Part shown: piece after piece, positions 6,596 to 13,105 of the stretch
Position numbering within the stretch: position 1 is the stretch's first letter
How the letters are laid out: every line of letters starts with the position of its first letter
Assembly: GCA_964525815.1 (NCBI GenBank)
Contig: CAZGJQ010000055.1
Span: 1 to 13,105 of the forward strand
Reading direction: 5' to 3'
DNA from: UBA1049 sp964525815
GTDB taxonomy: Bacteria > Bacillota > Clostridia > Oscillospirales > CAG-382
Length of the DNA stretch: 13,105 nt
Translations under genes and position numbers: made by a program
Notes under the pieces: generated by a model
Seen by the model: the letters and a program-made list of their open reading frames with translations, nothing else
Database searches by the model: none
What the model was told of the DNA's origin: nothing

Positions 6596-8147
6596 TTGTA
6601 CTCCTTTCGAATTTTGTTTTTTGTGCCTCTATCAGCTCTTTCCTGCGGGGTATGATGTTTTCGGGCAGCCTCTCAAGATATTGCTCCAAGGTTATAAGCC
6701 CACCGGAGAGCAGATTGTCCAGTGTGTTCAAGGATGCTATTTCCGACCAGTAGCTTGAGGCTCCCACATCCACCCGGCAGTCAAACATTATCTGCCTGTA
6801 TTTTTTTACGGAAAAGTCAGTAAACGCTTTACCGTCCCCCTTCCGAACGCATACCAATCGTCTTTGGTCGTAGTAAGCGAACATAAAGTCCAGCCAGATA
6901 AGTCCGATATCCTCGACATACTGATAAAACGCCCGTCTTATGTTCTCCAGCGGCATATTTGATGCCTGCTGAAGCGCAATGATCGCCGAGGTGTTCGTAG
7001 GCTTAACGTCTCCGAGTGCCGTATCCGTCGCACCGAGAAACTCCTTGGTGTGGCTTATGGCAAGGTTGATAACATCCAGCATTCCCGCCTGCATTTGTCC
7101 GGAGGACAATACCTTTGCAACGTTTTCCACCGGACCGTTGACCGCAACCGCTTCTCCCACCCTGTTCGACCAATCCTCAATAATGGTTGAGTCGTATATA
7201 ACCTTGGAAAATGCGGTATCCATCATGTGCTTCATAACCATTGCAAAGCCCTTGTTTATAAAAATCTGATTGTCAATCATTCCTGTCGCAACCGCTTGTC
7301 CGTGCCAGGAATTCTTAACCGGTGTCCAGTTGAAAAATGCGATCGGATAAAGGCTTAGCTTGGTATCCACCGTTTCGGTTATTACCGTGTTTCTTACCGA
7401 CTTTCGGTAAAGAATACTTCCGTTTTCCCCCCTCCACAGCTTGATAAGCGAAATGCATTTTGTGCTTTCAATCTCTTTTCGGGCAAGGTCGCCGGACTGG
7501 GTTGCCGTATCGTCGTCCGGCGTTATGCTTTCTATAGCGGCTTCTGAGATTTTGTTTTTCCGCGCCTGCTCCTTAAGAGATGCCACCGTTTCCCGCATTG
7601 CGATAAGAATATAGGGCTGAGTATCAACATCCTTTGTGTTGGGATTACCGAAAAAAACATTGGTGTTGTCCACAAGAACGCTGACAAAATCACCCGTAAA
7701 GGACTGTCCCGTTTTTATGGAGGGATCCCAATAGGTGTAGCATACCGCATCGCCTGTAATGGCGGCCTCGGTCAGCGACTCCGCAAGCAGCTTATCAAAC
7801 TTAAGCTTCTCACTGCGCAGCGACATGATAGAGTTTATGGTTTCGCATATGTCGTTTGCGTTTTCCTCGCTGATTGCGGTTCCCTTACCGTAGGGGGTAG
7901 CGACGGAGTAGCGCATCGCAATCGCACTCTGCATAACGGTAGAGGTGTAATAATTGATTATTCGCTTAAAAATATTAAAGACCGGTGTGGGCAGTCCGCC
8001 CGAGCTTACTCCCTCCCACTGATCCCCTCTGTAAAAGCGTTCGTTGGTGTTTACGGTATCATACAGATTGAGCGAGTAATTATATTCCTTACCCCTTTCA
8101 TACAAGTCCCATTCCTCCGTATGCCGCTTCTCCTTGCTCAATTTCAA
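6558..8147 (-). CDS. Phage portal protein
   Basis: 529 residues, a usual length for portals of short-tailed phages. Visible portal features are an N-terminal 'NERFYRGDQWEG' (about 35-46), 'PVFNIFKRIINYYTSTVMQ', a central 'VETDFISVLVDNTNVFFG'-like wing segment (GDFVSVLVDNTNVFFGNP), 'GQAVATGMIDNQIFINKGFA', and the C-terminal 'GDVKPTNTSAIIALQQAS' followed by a long helix ending in DFMFAYYDQRR. Twelve copies would form the ring through which terminase pumps DNA. A TGA lies four codons upstream of the chosen TTG (8147), which follows AAAGGA by 13 bases. A second TTG at 8141, or a later one within 'WDLYERG' that has GGAGG upstream, are possible alternatives. There is no ATG nearby. Confidence 0.87.
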   Translation of the reverse strand: MKLSKEKRHTEEWDLYERGKEYNYSLNLYDTVNTNERFYRGDQWEGVSSGGLPTPVFNIFKRIINYYTSTVMQSAIAMRYSVATPYGKGTAISEENANDICETINSIMSLRSEKLKFDKLLAESLTEAAITGDAVCYTYWDPSIKTGQSFTGDFVSVLVDNTNVFFGNPNTKDVDTQPYILIAMRETVASLKEQARKNKISEAAIESITPDDDTATQSGDLARKEIESTKCISLIKLWRGENGSILYRKSVRNTVITETVDTKLSLYPIAFFNWTPVKNSWHGQAVATGMIDNQIFINKGFAMVMKHMMDTAFSKVIYDSTIIEDWSNRVGEAVAVNGPVENVAKVLSSGQMQAGMLDVINLAISHTKEFLGATDTALGDVKPTNTSAIIALQQASNMPLENIRRAFYQYVEDIGLIWLDFMFAYYDQRRLVCVRKGDGKAFTDFSVKKYRQIMFDCRVDVGASSYWSEIASLNTLDNLLSGGLITLEQYLERLPENIIPRRKELIEAQKTKFERSTNGTETSDKRTNP

Positions 8148-8169
8148 TGCTCTTGATCATTCCTTTCGT

Positions 8170-9522
8170 TCAATATTCTATAAACTCTTCATAACCGCAA
8201 TCCTGCTTATTAGATAAATCAAAGCTATAAACGCTTCCGGTAAACTGCTTTGCTGCTTTCGGAAGCATCGGCTCCCTTGACATTATGGCATATCTGAGTG
8301 CCTCGGGTGCATGGGTTATCTCGTGCGGTGTGTCGGCGGCATCCTCCTTTGTATACTCGTCAAAGCGGAGCAGGGGGAGGCAGCGCAGAAGGTTGTGGCA
8401 GCTCCTGAAGACAACCAGTCTCGGCTTGCTGTCAAGCAGGGTGTAGCCCTTTAGGTATTCCCGCAGTACCCGCCAGCCGGTAATACGAGCGTTGTTAGCC
8501 TTCTGCAAGCCCTTGAGACCGTGTGTTATCATAATTTCGAATCCGCTTTTGCCCGTTTCCTGACGACGGTTCCAGAGATCGGGGGACGCCGTTGTATAGC
8601 GGATATGCTCGTTTTTGGGTGTTGCCTCCAGGATTTTTTTGGTTGCCTCCGAGATAATCAATCCGCTCTCATACAGCTCTCGATAGCAAATAATTCCTTT
8701 GTTCTTGGTAACGGCAAGCCACAGGCAGCAGGTCATATCAAGCCCGTAATCCAACGCTCGGAATTTAATACAGTCGTTATCGAGGGGGAAGGGCTCGCAG
8801 GTATGCTTCTCATAATCAAACTCGGGGAAGAACGCTCCCTCAAACGAGTTCCAGTCGCCGTAAAGCATCGCCTTACGCCTCACCTCGGGCAATGCCATAA
8901 GGGTATCCACATAACCCGGGTTGTTTTGCATAAGAAAATGATTGTCGAACACAAGGCTTTTAATAAATAGATAATCCTCCGGATTTTCGTTTGCTCTGTA
9001 ATTTCTGTCGATAAAGAGTCGCTTAACCCAGTCATGCCCGACACCTCCGGGGTTGCAGGTGAAGTACATTCTCGGATTAAGGATTTTTTCCATATTGCCG
9101 GAAATGCGGTTGCTCTCGGTTAAGGTCTGGAACTGCTTTTCGGTGAAATGGGTTGCTTCCTCCATACCGATTACCTCATATGCCTGCCCCTGATATTGCA
9201 GAACATCGTTTTCGTTGTCGCAATAGCCCAGCTTAATCCTTGAGCCGTTCGGGAAACGGAATTCCCGCTCCACCGAGGCGTATTTAGCAACGCCATGCAG
9301 CATTTTCAGCAGCGGGAAAAGGTGGTTCTCCCGCAGCTCTCCGAGAGTGCGGCGCAAGAGCAGGATCTGTATGCCGTCGTAATTCAATGCAAGCAAAACC
9401 AGCTTGGTTCGCATAGCCCAGCTCTTGCCGCCTCCTCTCGCTCCACCATAAGCGGTGTATTTTGCATCCGATTCAAAGAATCGTATCTGCTTTGGGTTGG
9501 GGGTAATGAGTATTTCCCGCAT
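8170..9522 (-). CDS. terL: Terminase large subunit (DNA-packaging ATPase and nuclease)
   Basis: 450 residues. The ATPase half has a Walker A motif GGARGGGKS (26-34), a Walker B-type strand VIGMEEA (117-123, acidic pair E121-E122), and the coupling motif TCNP (155-158). The nuclease half has acidic residues in RALDYG (D258) and SPDLW (D315), and the THAPEALRYAI segment (403-413). In this family the protein cuts concatemeric DNA and pumps it into the procapsid through the portal. All motifs are intact, so the packaging motor appears potentially functional. The first ATG overlaps the small-subunit stop by one base (TAATG), with only a weak ribosome site, so translation is probably coupled. The portal gene starts 22 bases after the stop. 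Confidence 0.93.
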   Translation of the reverse strand: MREILITPNPKQIRFFESDAKYTAYGGARGGGKSWAMRTKLVLLALNYDGIQILLLRRTLGELRENHLFPLLKMLHGVAKYASVEREFRFPNGSRIKLGYCDNENDVLQYQGQAYEVIGMEEATHFTEKQFQTLTESNRISGNMEKILNPRMYFTCNPGGVGHDWVKRLFIDRNYRANENPEDYLFIKSLVFDNHFLMQNNPGYVDTLMALPEVRRKAMLYGDWNSFEGAFFPEFDYEKHTCEPFPLDNDCIKFRALDYGLDMTCCLWLAVTKNKGIICYRELYESGLIISEATKKILEATPKNEHIRYTTASPDLWNRRQETGKSGFEIMITHGLKGLQKANNARITGWRVLREYLKGYTLLDSKPRLVVFRSCHNLLRCLPLLRFDEYTKEDAADTPHEITHAPEALRYAIMSREPMLPKAAKQFTGSVYSFDLSNKQDCGYEEFIEY

Positions 9523-9764
9523 TACTTCGACCAGTTCTTGGTCTTTCCCTTAAAAACAACCGGCTCGTTCGTTTCGGATTCCTCCGGCTTGTCCTTGTAG
9601 CCGTGATTGTTCTTAAAGTCAAAGGCAAGCACGGTTGCCTGCAGCTTTCCGTTGAAGGCGAGCTGCTTTTTGATTTTGGCTATTCTGTTTCTTGCGATAC
9701 GGAGCAATTTTCCGTATTTTTCGTCGTTCATACAGGCTATTAGCTCCTCGCGGGTTGCACCCAA
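9522..9764 (-). CDS. Terminase small subunit, probably 5'-truncated
   Basis: From the TTG at 9764 the product has 80 residues, beginning as LGATREELIACM and containing ILR-type helices and the segment VLAFDFKNNHGYKDK, typical of DNA-recognition subunits of phage terminases. Phage-like coding sequence continues upstream in the same frame: CRNRLEEYFSTYLAEKDEIA, then DIESLADFLGATREEL, so the original protein was longer. The open frame reaches 9914 but contains no ATG, GTG or TTG before 9764, and its first 20 or so codons are the stem of the upstream operon's terminator. Possible starts are therefore TTG 9764, the internal ATG 9731 (GAGGAG 12 bases upstream), a rare CTG at 9836, or ATT at 9914. 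Loss of the N-terminal helices would impair DNA binding. It partners the large subunit immediately downstream. Confidence 0.7.
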   Translation of the reverse strand: MGATREELIACMNDEKYGKLLRIARNRIAKIKKQLAFNGKLQATVLAFDFKNNHGYKDKPEESETNEPVVFKGKTKNWSK

Positions 9765-9862
9765 AAAATCCGCAAGAGATTCTATGTCCGCAATCTCATC
9801 CTTTTCGGCAAGGTAGGTGCTAAAGTATTCCTCCAGCCTGTTCCGGCAGTCCTCATGGGACG

Positions 9863-9901
9863 AAAAAACCGCCCTCTTTGCCGAGGACGGCTTGCTTTTT
9901 T
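9863..9901 (-). terminator. Intrinsic terminator of the lepA-hemW-gtrA operon
   Basis: In minus-strand RNA, AGCCGTCCTC (9892-9883) pairs with GAGGGCGGTT (9876-9867) over ten base pairs, two of them G-U, around the loop GGCAAA, and a run of Ts follows (9866-9863). It lies about 30 bases after the GtrA stop. The plus strand also has Ts after the stem (9895-9901), so it could work in both directions. It overlaps the upstream part of the small-terminase reading frame, so it either ends host transcription before the phage cassette or marks the junction. Confidence 0.82.
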
Positions 9902-9921
9902 TATTAGTTTTAATTTACAAA

Positions 9922-10353
9922 TCAATCCTTTCGCTTAAAGATATAAAGCTTGCTGGCGATATAGTTAAGCACGATTACGATTATAGAGGTGATTACGGTT
10001 CCTATATTTTGGTTTAGTTGTGCCTTTTCGGTGAGTATATTAATAAGCCATACATCCAAGAGCAGCGTACCCGTGCGGGTGGTTACAAAGAGCAGAAACT
10101 CCCGTGCTTTTGCGCTTGTCGTTATGTTGCGGCTCCTGAATACAAAAATTCGATTGGTAAAGTATGCGAACAGAATACCCGCAATATTTTTTATAACCGT
10201 GGATAAGTTAATACCATCGGCACCCAAAAAGAAGTCGCATATCCAGAAGGTTATTATCGAGACTAAGGTCGTCAGACCGCCGAACACAAGGTATAGCCCT
10301 TTTTCACTTCTGAACAGCCACATGCTTTTTAATATGGAACAAAGCTTTTTCAT
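9922..10353 (-). CDS. GtrA-family four-helix membrane protein
   Basis: 143 residues from the ATG at 10353. Four membrane helices are clear: about 19-43 (GLYLVFGGLTTLVSIITFWI...), 51-72 (STVIKNIAGILFAYFTNRIF), 83-107 and 114-139. The signatures FGGLTTLV and AYFTNRIFVF, and a basic C-terminus (YIFKRKD), match the GtrA family, which flips or transfers lipid-linked sugars for cell-surface glycans. AAGG lies eight bases before the ATG, so I prefer it to the GTG five codons upstream. The gene follows hemW by 93 bases in the same direction and ends just before a strong terminator, so it is probably the last gene of the lepA operon. The substrate cannot be read from the sequence. Confidence 0.85.
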   Translation of the reverse strand: MKKLCSILKSMWLFRSEKGLYLVFGGLTTLVSIITFWICDFFLGADGINLSTVIKNIAGILFAYFTNRIFVFRSRNITTSAKAREFLLFVTTRTGTLLLDVWLINILTEKAQLNQNIGTVITSIIVIVLNYIASKLYIFKRKD

Positions 10354-10387
10354 TTCTGTTACCTTCACTTTTTGACGCTACCATTTT

Positions 10388-10405
10388 AACACCCGAAAAG
10401 GTGTT
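10388..10405. other. Small hairpin between hemW and gtrA
   Basis: AACACC and GGTGTT form a six-base-pair stem around a six-base loop. On the plus strand Ts follow, resembling a weak terminator against antisense reading. On the minus strand the hairpin sits 34 bases upstream of the gtrA start and lacks a U-run. Its purpose is unclear. Confidence 0.35.
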
Positions 10406-10446
10406 TTTCATCCGCTTTTTGTCGGTTTTGTTTTCTTTGCATGTAT

Positions 10447-11553
10447 TTATAAAAGCAGCTCTGCAATAATACTGTTTGATACACGAAAACCCTTTTCGGT
10501 CAGCGACAAAATATCGCCGTCAAGCTGCGCAAAGCCGTTTTTTATATATACCTTGCTCCTGTCAAGCATATTTTTATCTGCAATAATCCCTTTGCTTGTC
10601 CTCAGTCCAAGCATTATTCTCTCGGTGCGCAAATCCTCGTAAGTGAGTAAGGGCTGCTCGCCGTAATCGGTAGGGGAGTAATAATTCACGTCCGCAAGCT
10701 CGGTATATTTGATAGCATCCGAAGCATTGGAGAAGCGCTTTCCGTTATAATAGGAATGCGCCGCCGCACCGAAGCCGATATACTCGCCGCATGACCAATA
10801 ATGCAGATTGTGCCTTGACTCCCATCCTTTTTTCGCAAAGGAGGAAATTTCATAATGCTCATAATTATGCTTTTTCAGCAGAGAGCAAATAAGCAGATGC
10901 ATTTCCTCCTCCGATTCTTCGTCCGGAAGATTCAGCGAATCCTTCATGCCGAAAAAAGGTGTGCCCTCCTCTATGGAAAGTGAATAAACCGAGATATGCG
11001 GCAGCTCTGCTTTTATTGCGGTCATAAGCGACTCTTTAAGGGTTTCTTTTGTCTGATGCGGGATACCGAAGATAATATCCGTGCTTATGTTTGAGAAGCC
11101 GGTTTGCAAGACCGCATTTAGGGTTTCCCCATACTCCGCCGAGGTATATGCTCTCCCTAAGACAGCAAGCTCCTTGTCTACAGAGGACTGCATGCCGAGG
11201 GAAATTCGGTTGAATCCCGCATACCGCAGCAGCTTAAGCTCGTTTCTCGTAATACCTCCGGGGTTTATTTCAACCGTGATTTCGCAGTCCCTTGTCAGTG
11301 AAAAGCTGTCCATAATCGCAGCAAGCGTCGCACTAAGCCGACCGGCTCCGAGTTCCGGAGGAGTGCCTCCGCCGAAGTAAACGCTCGAAACGCTCCTGCT
11401 TGTTTTTATGGAATTAATTTGCCGCAAAAGCGCCTCGGTATATTCCTGCTTGCAGCTCTCATCACAAGCGGGAAGGGAATAAAAAGCGCAGTAATTGCAC
11501 TTTTTACCGCAAAAAGGGATATGAACATAAATGGATAAGTCATTCGTCGTCAA
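10447..11553 (-). CDS. hemW: HemW, radical SAM heme chaperone
   Basis: 368 residues from a TTG start. The radical SAM cluster is C-x3-C-x2-C in 'IPFCGKKCNYCAF'. It is followed by the SAM-binding YFGGGTPPE, then EINPGG, NRISLGMQS, 'DIIFGIPHQT', and the C-terminal HYEISSFAKKG and 'IGFGAAAHSYYNGKRFSN' segments of the HemN/HemW superfamily. The residue after the cluster is Ala-Phe rather than the extra Cys of the true oxygen-independent coproporphyrinogen oxidase HemN, so the chaperone HemW, which binds heme and hands it to respiratory enzymes, is the better call. The TTG at 11553-11551 overlaps the end of lepA by 14 bases. No ATG is in frame nearby, the nearest AGGAGG is 21 bases upstream, and translation is probably coupled to lepA. 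The frame extending to 11724 is an artefact of reading inside lepA. Confidence 0.9.
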   Translation of the reverse strand: MTTNDLSIYVHIPFCGKKCNYCAFYSLPACDESCKQEYTEALLRQINSIKTSRSVSSVYFGGGTPPELGAGRLSATLAAIMDSFSLTRDCEITVEINPGGITRNELKLLRYAGFNRISLGMQSSVDKELAVLGRAYTSAEYGETLNAVLQTGFSNISTDIIFGIPHQTKETLKESLMTAIKAELPHISVYSLSIEEGTPFFGMKDSLNLPDEESEEEMHLLICSLLKKHNYEHYEISSFAKKGWESRHNLHYWSCGEYIGFGAAAHSYYNGKRFSNASDAIKYTELADVNYYSPTDYGEQPLLTYEDLRTERIMLGLRTSKGIIADKNMLDRSKVYIKNGFAQLDGDILSLTEKGFRVSNSIIAELLL

Positions 11554-13105
11554 GCTTAAGCACCGCCATAAACGCCTCCTGCGGAACCTCCACGGTTCCC
11601 AGCGTCCGCATTCTCTTTTTTCCTTCTTTTTGCTTCTCCAGCAGCTTCTTTTTACGGGTGATATCTCCTCCGTAGCATTTTGCAAGCACATCCTTGCGCA
11701 TTGCCTTAACGGTTTCACGGGCAATAATCTTACCGCCTATGGCGGCCTGAACCGGAATCTCAAACATTTGCCTCGGTATATGCTCCCTTAGCTTCTCTAC
11801 GATTTTTCTCGCTCTTGCGTAGCACTTATCCGCATGAACGATAAAGGAGAGTGCATCCACAACATCCCCGTTAAGCAATATATCCAGCTTAACCAAATTG
11901 GACGGCTTGTAGCCCTTCATTTCGTAATCAAGGGAGGCGTATCCCTTGCTCCTGGACTTGAGCGCATCAAAGAAGTCATAAACAATTTCATTAAGCGGCA
12001 GCTCGTAGTGCAGCTCTGCACGGTCGGAATCGATATATTTCATGTCCAAATAGTTGCCCCGCCTGTCCTGACACAGCTCCATTACCGCGCCAACATATGT
12101 TGAGGGTGTTATAATGCTCGCTTTTACAATAGGCTCACTCGCAACCTCTATTTCATCGGGAGCAGGGTAGTTGGTGGGGTTGTCTATTCTTACGGTATCT
12201 CCCTTTTTTAGCTGTAGCTCGTAGATAACACTGGGAGCGGTGGTTATTAAATCAAGATTGAACTCCCTCTCCAGCCGTTCCTCTACAACCTCCATATGCA
12301 AGAGCCCCAAAAAACCGCATCGGAACCCGAAGCCGAGAGCCGCTGAGGTCTCCGGCTCGAACAAAAAAGAGGAGTCGTTTAGCCGCAGCTTTTCCAGCGC
12401 ATCCTTAAGGTCTCCGTAACGTGCGCCGTCAGCGGGATAAATGCCGGCAAACACCATAGGAACCGATTTTTTGAAGCCGGGAAGAGGCTTGTCGGTGGGG
12501 CGGTCGGCGTTTGTTACGGTATCACCCACCTCGGTATCGGCGATAGATTTTATGCTTGCAGAAAAATAGCCGACCTCACCCGCATGCAGCGTCTGTCTTT
12601 TTTGCATTGTAAAGGCGGACAGAGTGCCGCACTCCACAACCTCAAACTCCGCACCGGTGTGCATCATTTTTATATTATCCTCCACCGAAAGGCTTCCCTC
12701 GATGACTCGGACATAAACAATAACCCCCTTGTAGGAGTCGTAATGACTGTCAAAAATCAGAGCCTTAAGCGGTGCGGACGCATCTCCTTTTGGGCAGGGG
12801 ACGTCCTTTACCACCTTTTCCAGCACATCCTTGATGTTAAGCCCCTGCTTTGCCGAAACACAGGGAGCGTCGTCGGCGGGTATACCTATGATATCCTCTA
12901 TCTCCCTCCTTGCTCTGTCAATATCTGCGCTGGAAAGGTCTATTTTATTGATAATGGGAATAATCTCCAGGTCATTGTCAATAGCCATATATGCGTTTGC
13001 AAGCGTTTGCGCCTGTATGCCCTGAGACGCATCCACGACAAGAAGCGCACCCTCACAGGAGCTGAGAGAGCGGGAAACCTCATAGCCGAAGTCCACATGA
13101 CCGGG
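11540..13105 (-). CDS. lepA: Elongation factor 4 (LepA), 5' partial
   Basis: 521 residues are visible; the family is about 600 long, so roughly 80 residues with the P-loop and switch I lie beyond the window edge. The visible part begins inside the G3 motif (PGHVDFGYE), then gives the G4 motif NKID and the G5-type SAKQGLN. The EF-G-like domains II and III follow, and 'GFGFRCGFLGLLHMEVVEER' marks the domain shared with EF-G. The LepA-specific C-terminus is present: SFIVHADKCYARARKIVEK, 'AIGGKIIARETVKAMRKDV', a Lys/Arg-rich stretch, then PQEAFMAVLK. This GTPase acts on stalled ribosomes and during ribosome assembly. The last codons overlap hemW, the gene next to it in most Firmicutes. No defect is seen. 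Confidence 0.97.
   Translation of the reverse strand, partial: PGHVDFGYEVSRSLSSCEGALLVVDASQGIQAQTLANAYMAIDNDLEIIPIINKIDLSSADIDRARREIEDIIGIPADDAPCVSAKQGLNIKDVLEKVVKDVPCPKGDASAPLKALIFDSHYDSYKGVIVYVRVIEGSLSVEDNIKMMHTGAEFEVVECGTLSAFTMQKRQTLHAGEVGYFSASIKSIADTEVGDTVTNADRPTDKPLPGFKKSVPMVFAGIYPADGARYGDLKDALEKLRLNDSSFLFEPETSAALGFGFRCGFLGLLHMEVVEERLEREFNLDLITTAPSVIYELQLKKGDTVRIDNPTNYPAPDEIEVASEPIVKASIITPSTYVGAVMELCQDRRGNYLDMKYIDSDRAELHYELPLNEIVYDFFDALKSRSKGYASLDYEMKGYKPSNLVKLDILLNGDVVDALSFIVHADKCYARARKIVEKLREHIPRQMFEIPVQAAIGGKIIARETVKAMRKDVLAKCYGGDITRKKKLLEKQKEGKKRMRTLGTVEVPQEAFMAVLKLDDE

Larger units (their letters stand above)
827..9861 (-). mobile_element. Reduced prophage: podovirus-like packaging, capsid and tail cassette
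   Basis: Eleven co-directional genes follow the usual virion order: small terminase, large terminase, portal, scaffold, capsid, small beta protein, adaptor, nozzle, coiled-coil protein, holin and a small membrane protein. Several overlap by 1 to 38 bases. No integrase, excisionase, repressor, replication gene, tape measure, endolysin or fibre is present between the flanking chromosomal genes. The right limit is placed just after the terminator of the lepA operon, where the small-terminase frame loses phage-like sequence. The left limit is placed at the stop of the last co-directional small gene. Both limits are inferred, and missing modules could lie left of the window. Confidence 0.8.

Noticed and set aside
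827..9861. Calling the cassette a proven gene transfer agent
   Set aside because: No evidence of host DNA packaging or regulation can be seen in sequence; the terminase keeps nuclease motifs but the small subunit appears damaged, so ordinary decay remains equally possible.
9740..9862. A sigma-70 type promoter for the phage cassette after the terminator
   Set aside because: TTGCCG and TAGAAT hexamers are present but 21 bases apart; no convincing promoter was found.
11554..11724. N-terminal extension of hemW
   Set aside because: The extra 57 residues are basic, low-quality sequence read from inside lepA; HemW family proteins start just before the IPFC cluster, matching the TTG at 11553.

Overview
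The window looks like a piece of chromosome from a spore-forming, low-to-mid GC member of the Clostridia; an uncultured Oscillospiraceae-like lineage is my best guess, but it is inference. Three things point this way: lepA followed directly by hemW, as in Firmicutes; a collagen-like protein with a C-terminal domain like that of the exosporium protein BclB; and AGGAGG-type ribosome sites with frequent TTG starts. Apart from one gene at the left edge, everything is on the minus strand, so transcription runs from right to left.

Right edge (about 13105 to 9863): the housekeeping operon lepA (5' end outside the window), hemW and a GtrA-family membrane protein, closed by a strong intrinsic terminator about 30 bases after the GtrA stop codon.

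Middle (about 9861 to 827): a compact phage morphogenesis cassette of eleven genes in canonical head-to-tail order. They are small terminase, large terminase, portal, scaffold, major capsid protein, a small beta-rich protein (possible decoration), head-tail adaptor, a tail nozzle/stabilisation-like protein, a coiled-coil protein (candidate ejection or internal virion protein), holin, and a small single-span membrane protein. There is no tape measure, sheath or tail-tube gene, so the particle would be short-tailed (podovirus-like). There is also no integrase, repressor, replication gene, endolysin or receptor-binding fibre in the window. Ten of the eleven frames are intact, tightly packed and mostly well served by ribosome sites. 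The small terminase is the exception: it has no convincing start, and its reading frame runs into the terminator of the host operon. This looks like a prophage reduced to its packaging and capsid genes, with the right breakpoint at that terminator. Whether it is simply decaying or kept by the host for particle production cannot be decided from sequence alone.

Left edge (1 to 757): on the plus strand, the 3' part of a gene for a spore-surface-like protein. It has a Cys-Pro-Trp heptad repeat, then a short Gly-X-Y collagen stretch, then a BclB-like C-terminal domain. It converges on the phage cassette, and a hairpin between them can serve as terminator in both directions. No tRNA, rRNA, CRISPR array or transposase was seen, and there is no gene-free stretch longer than 300 bases.
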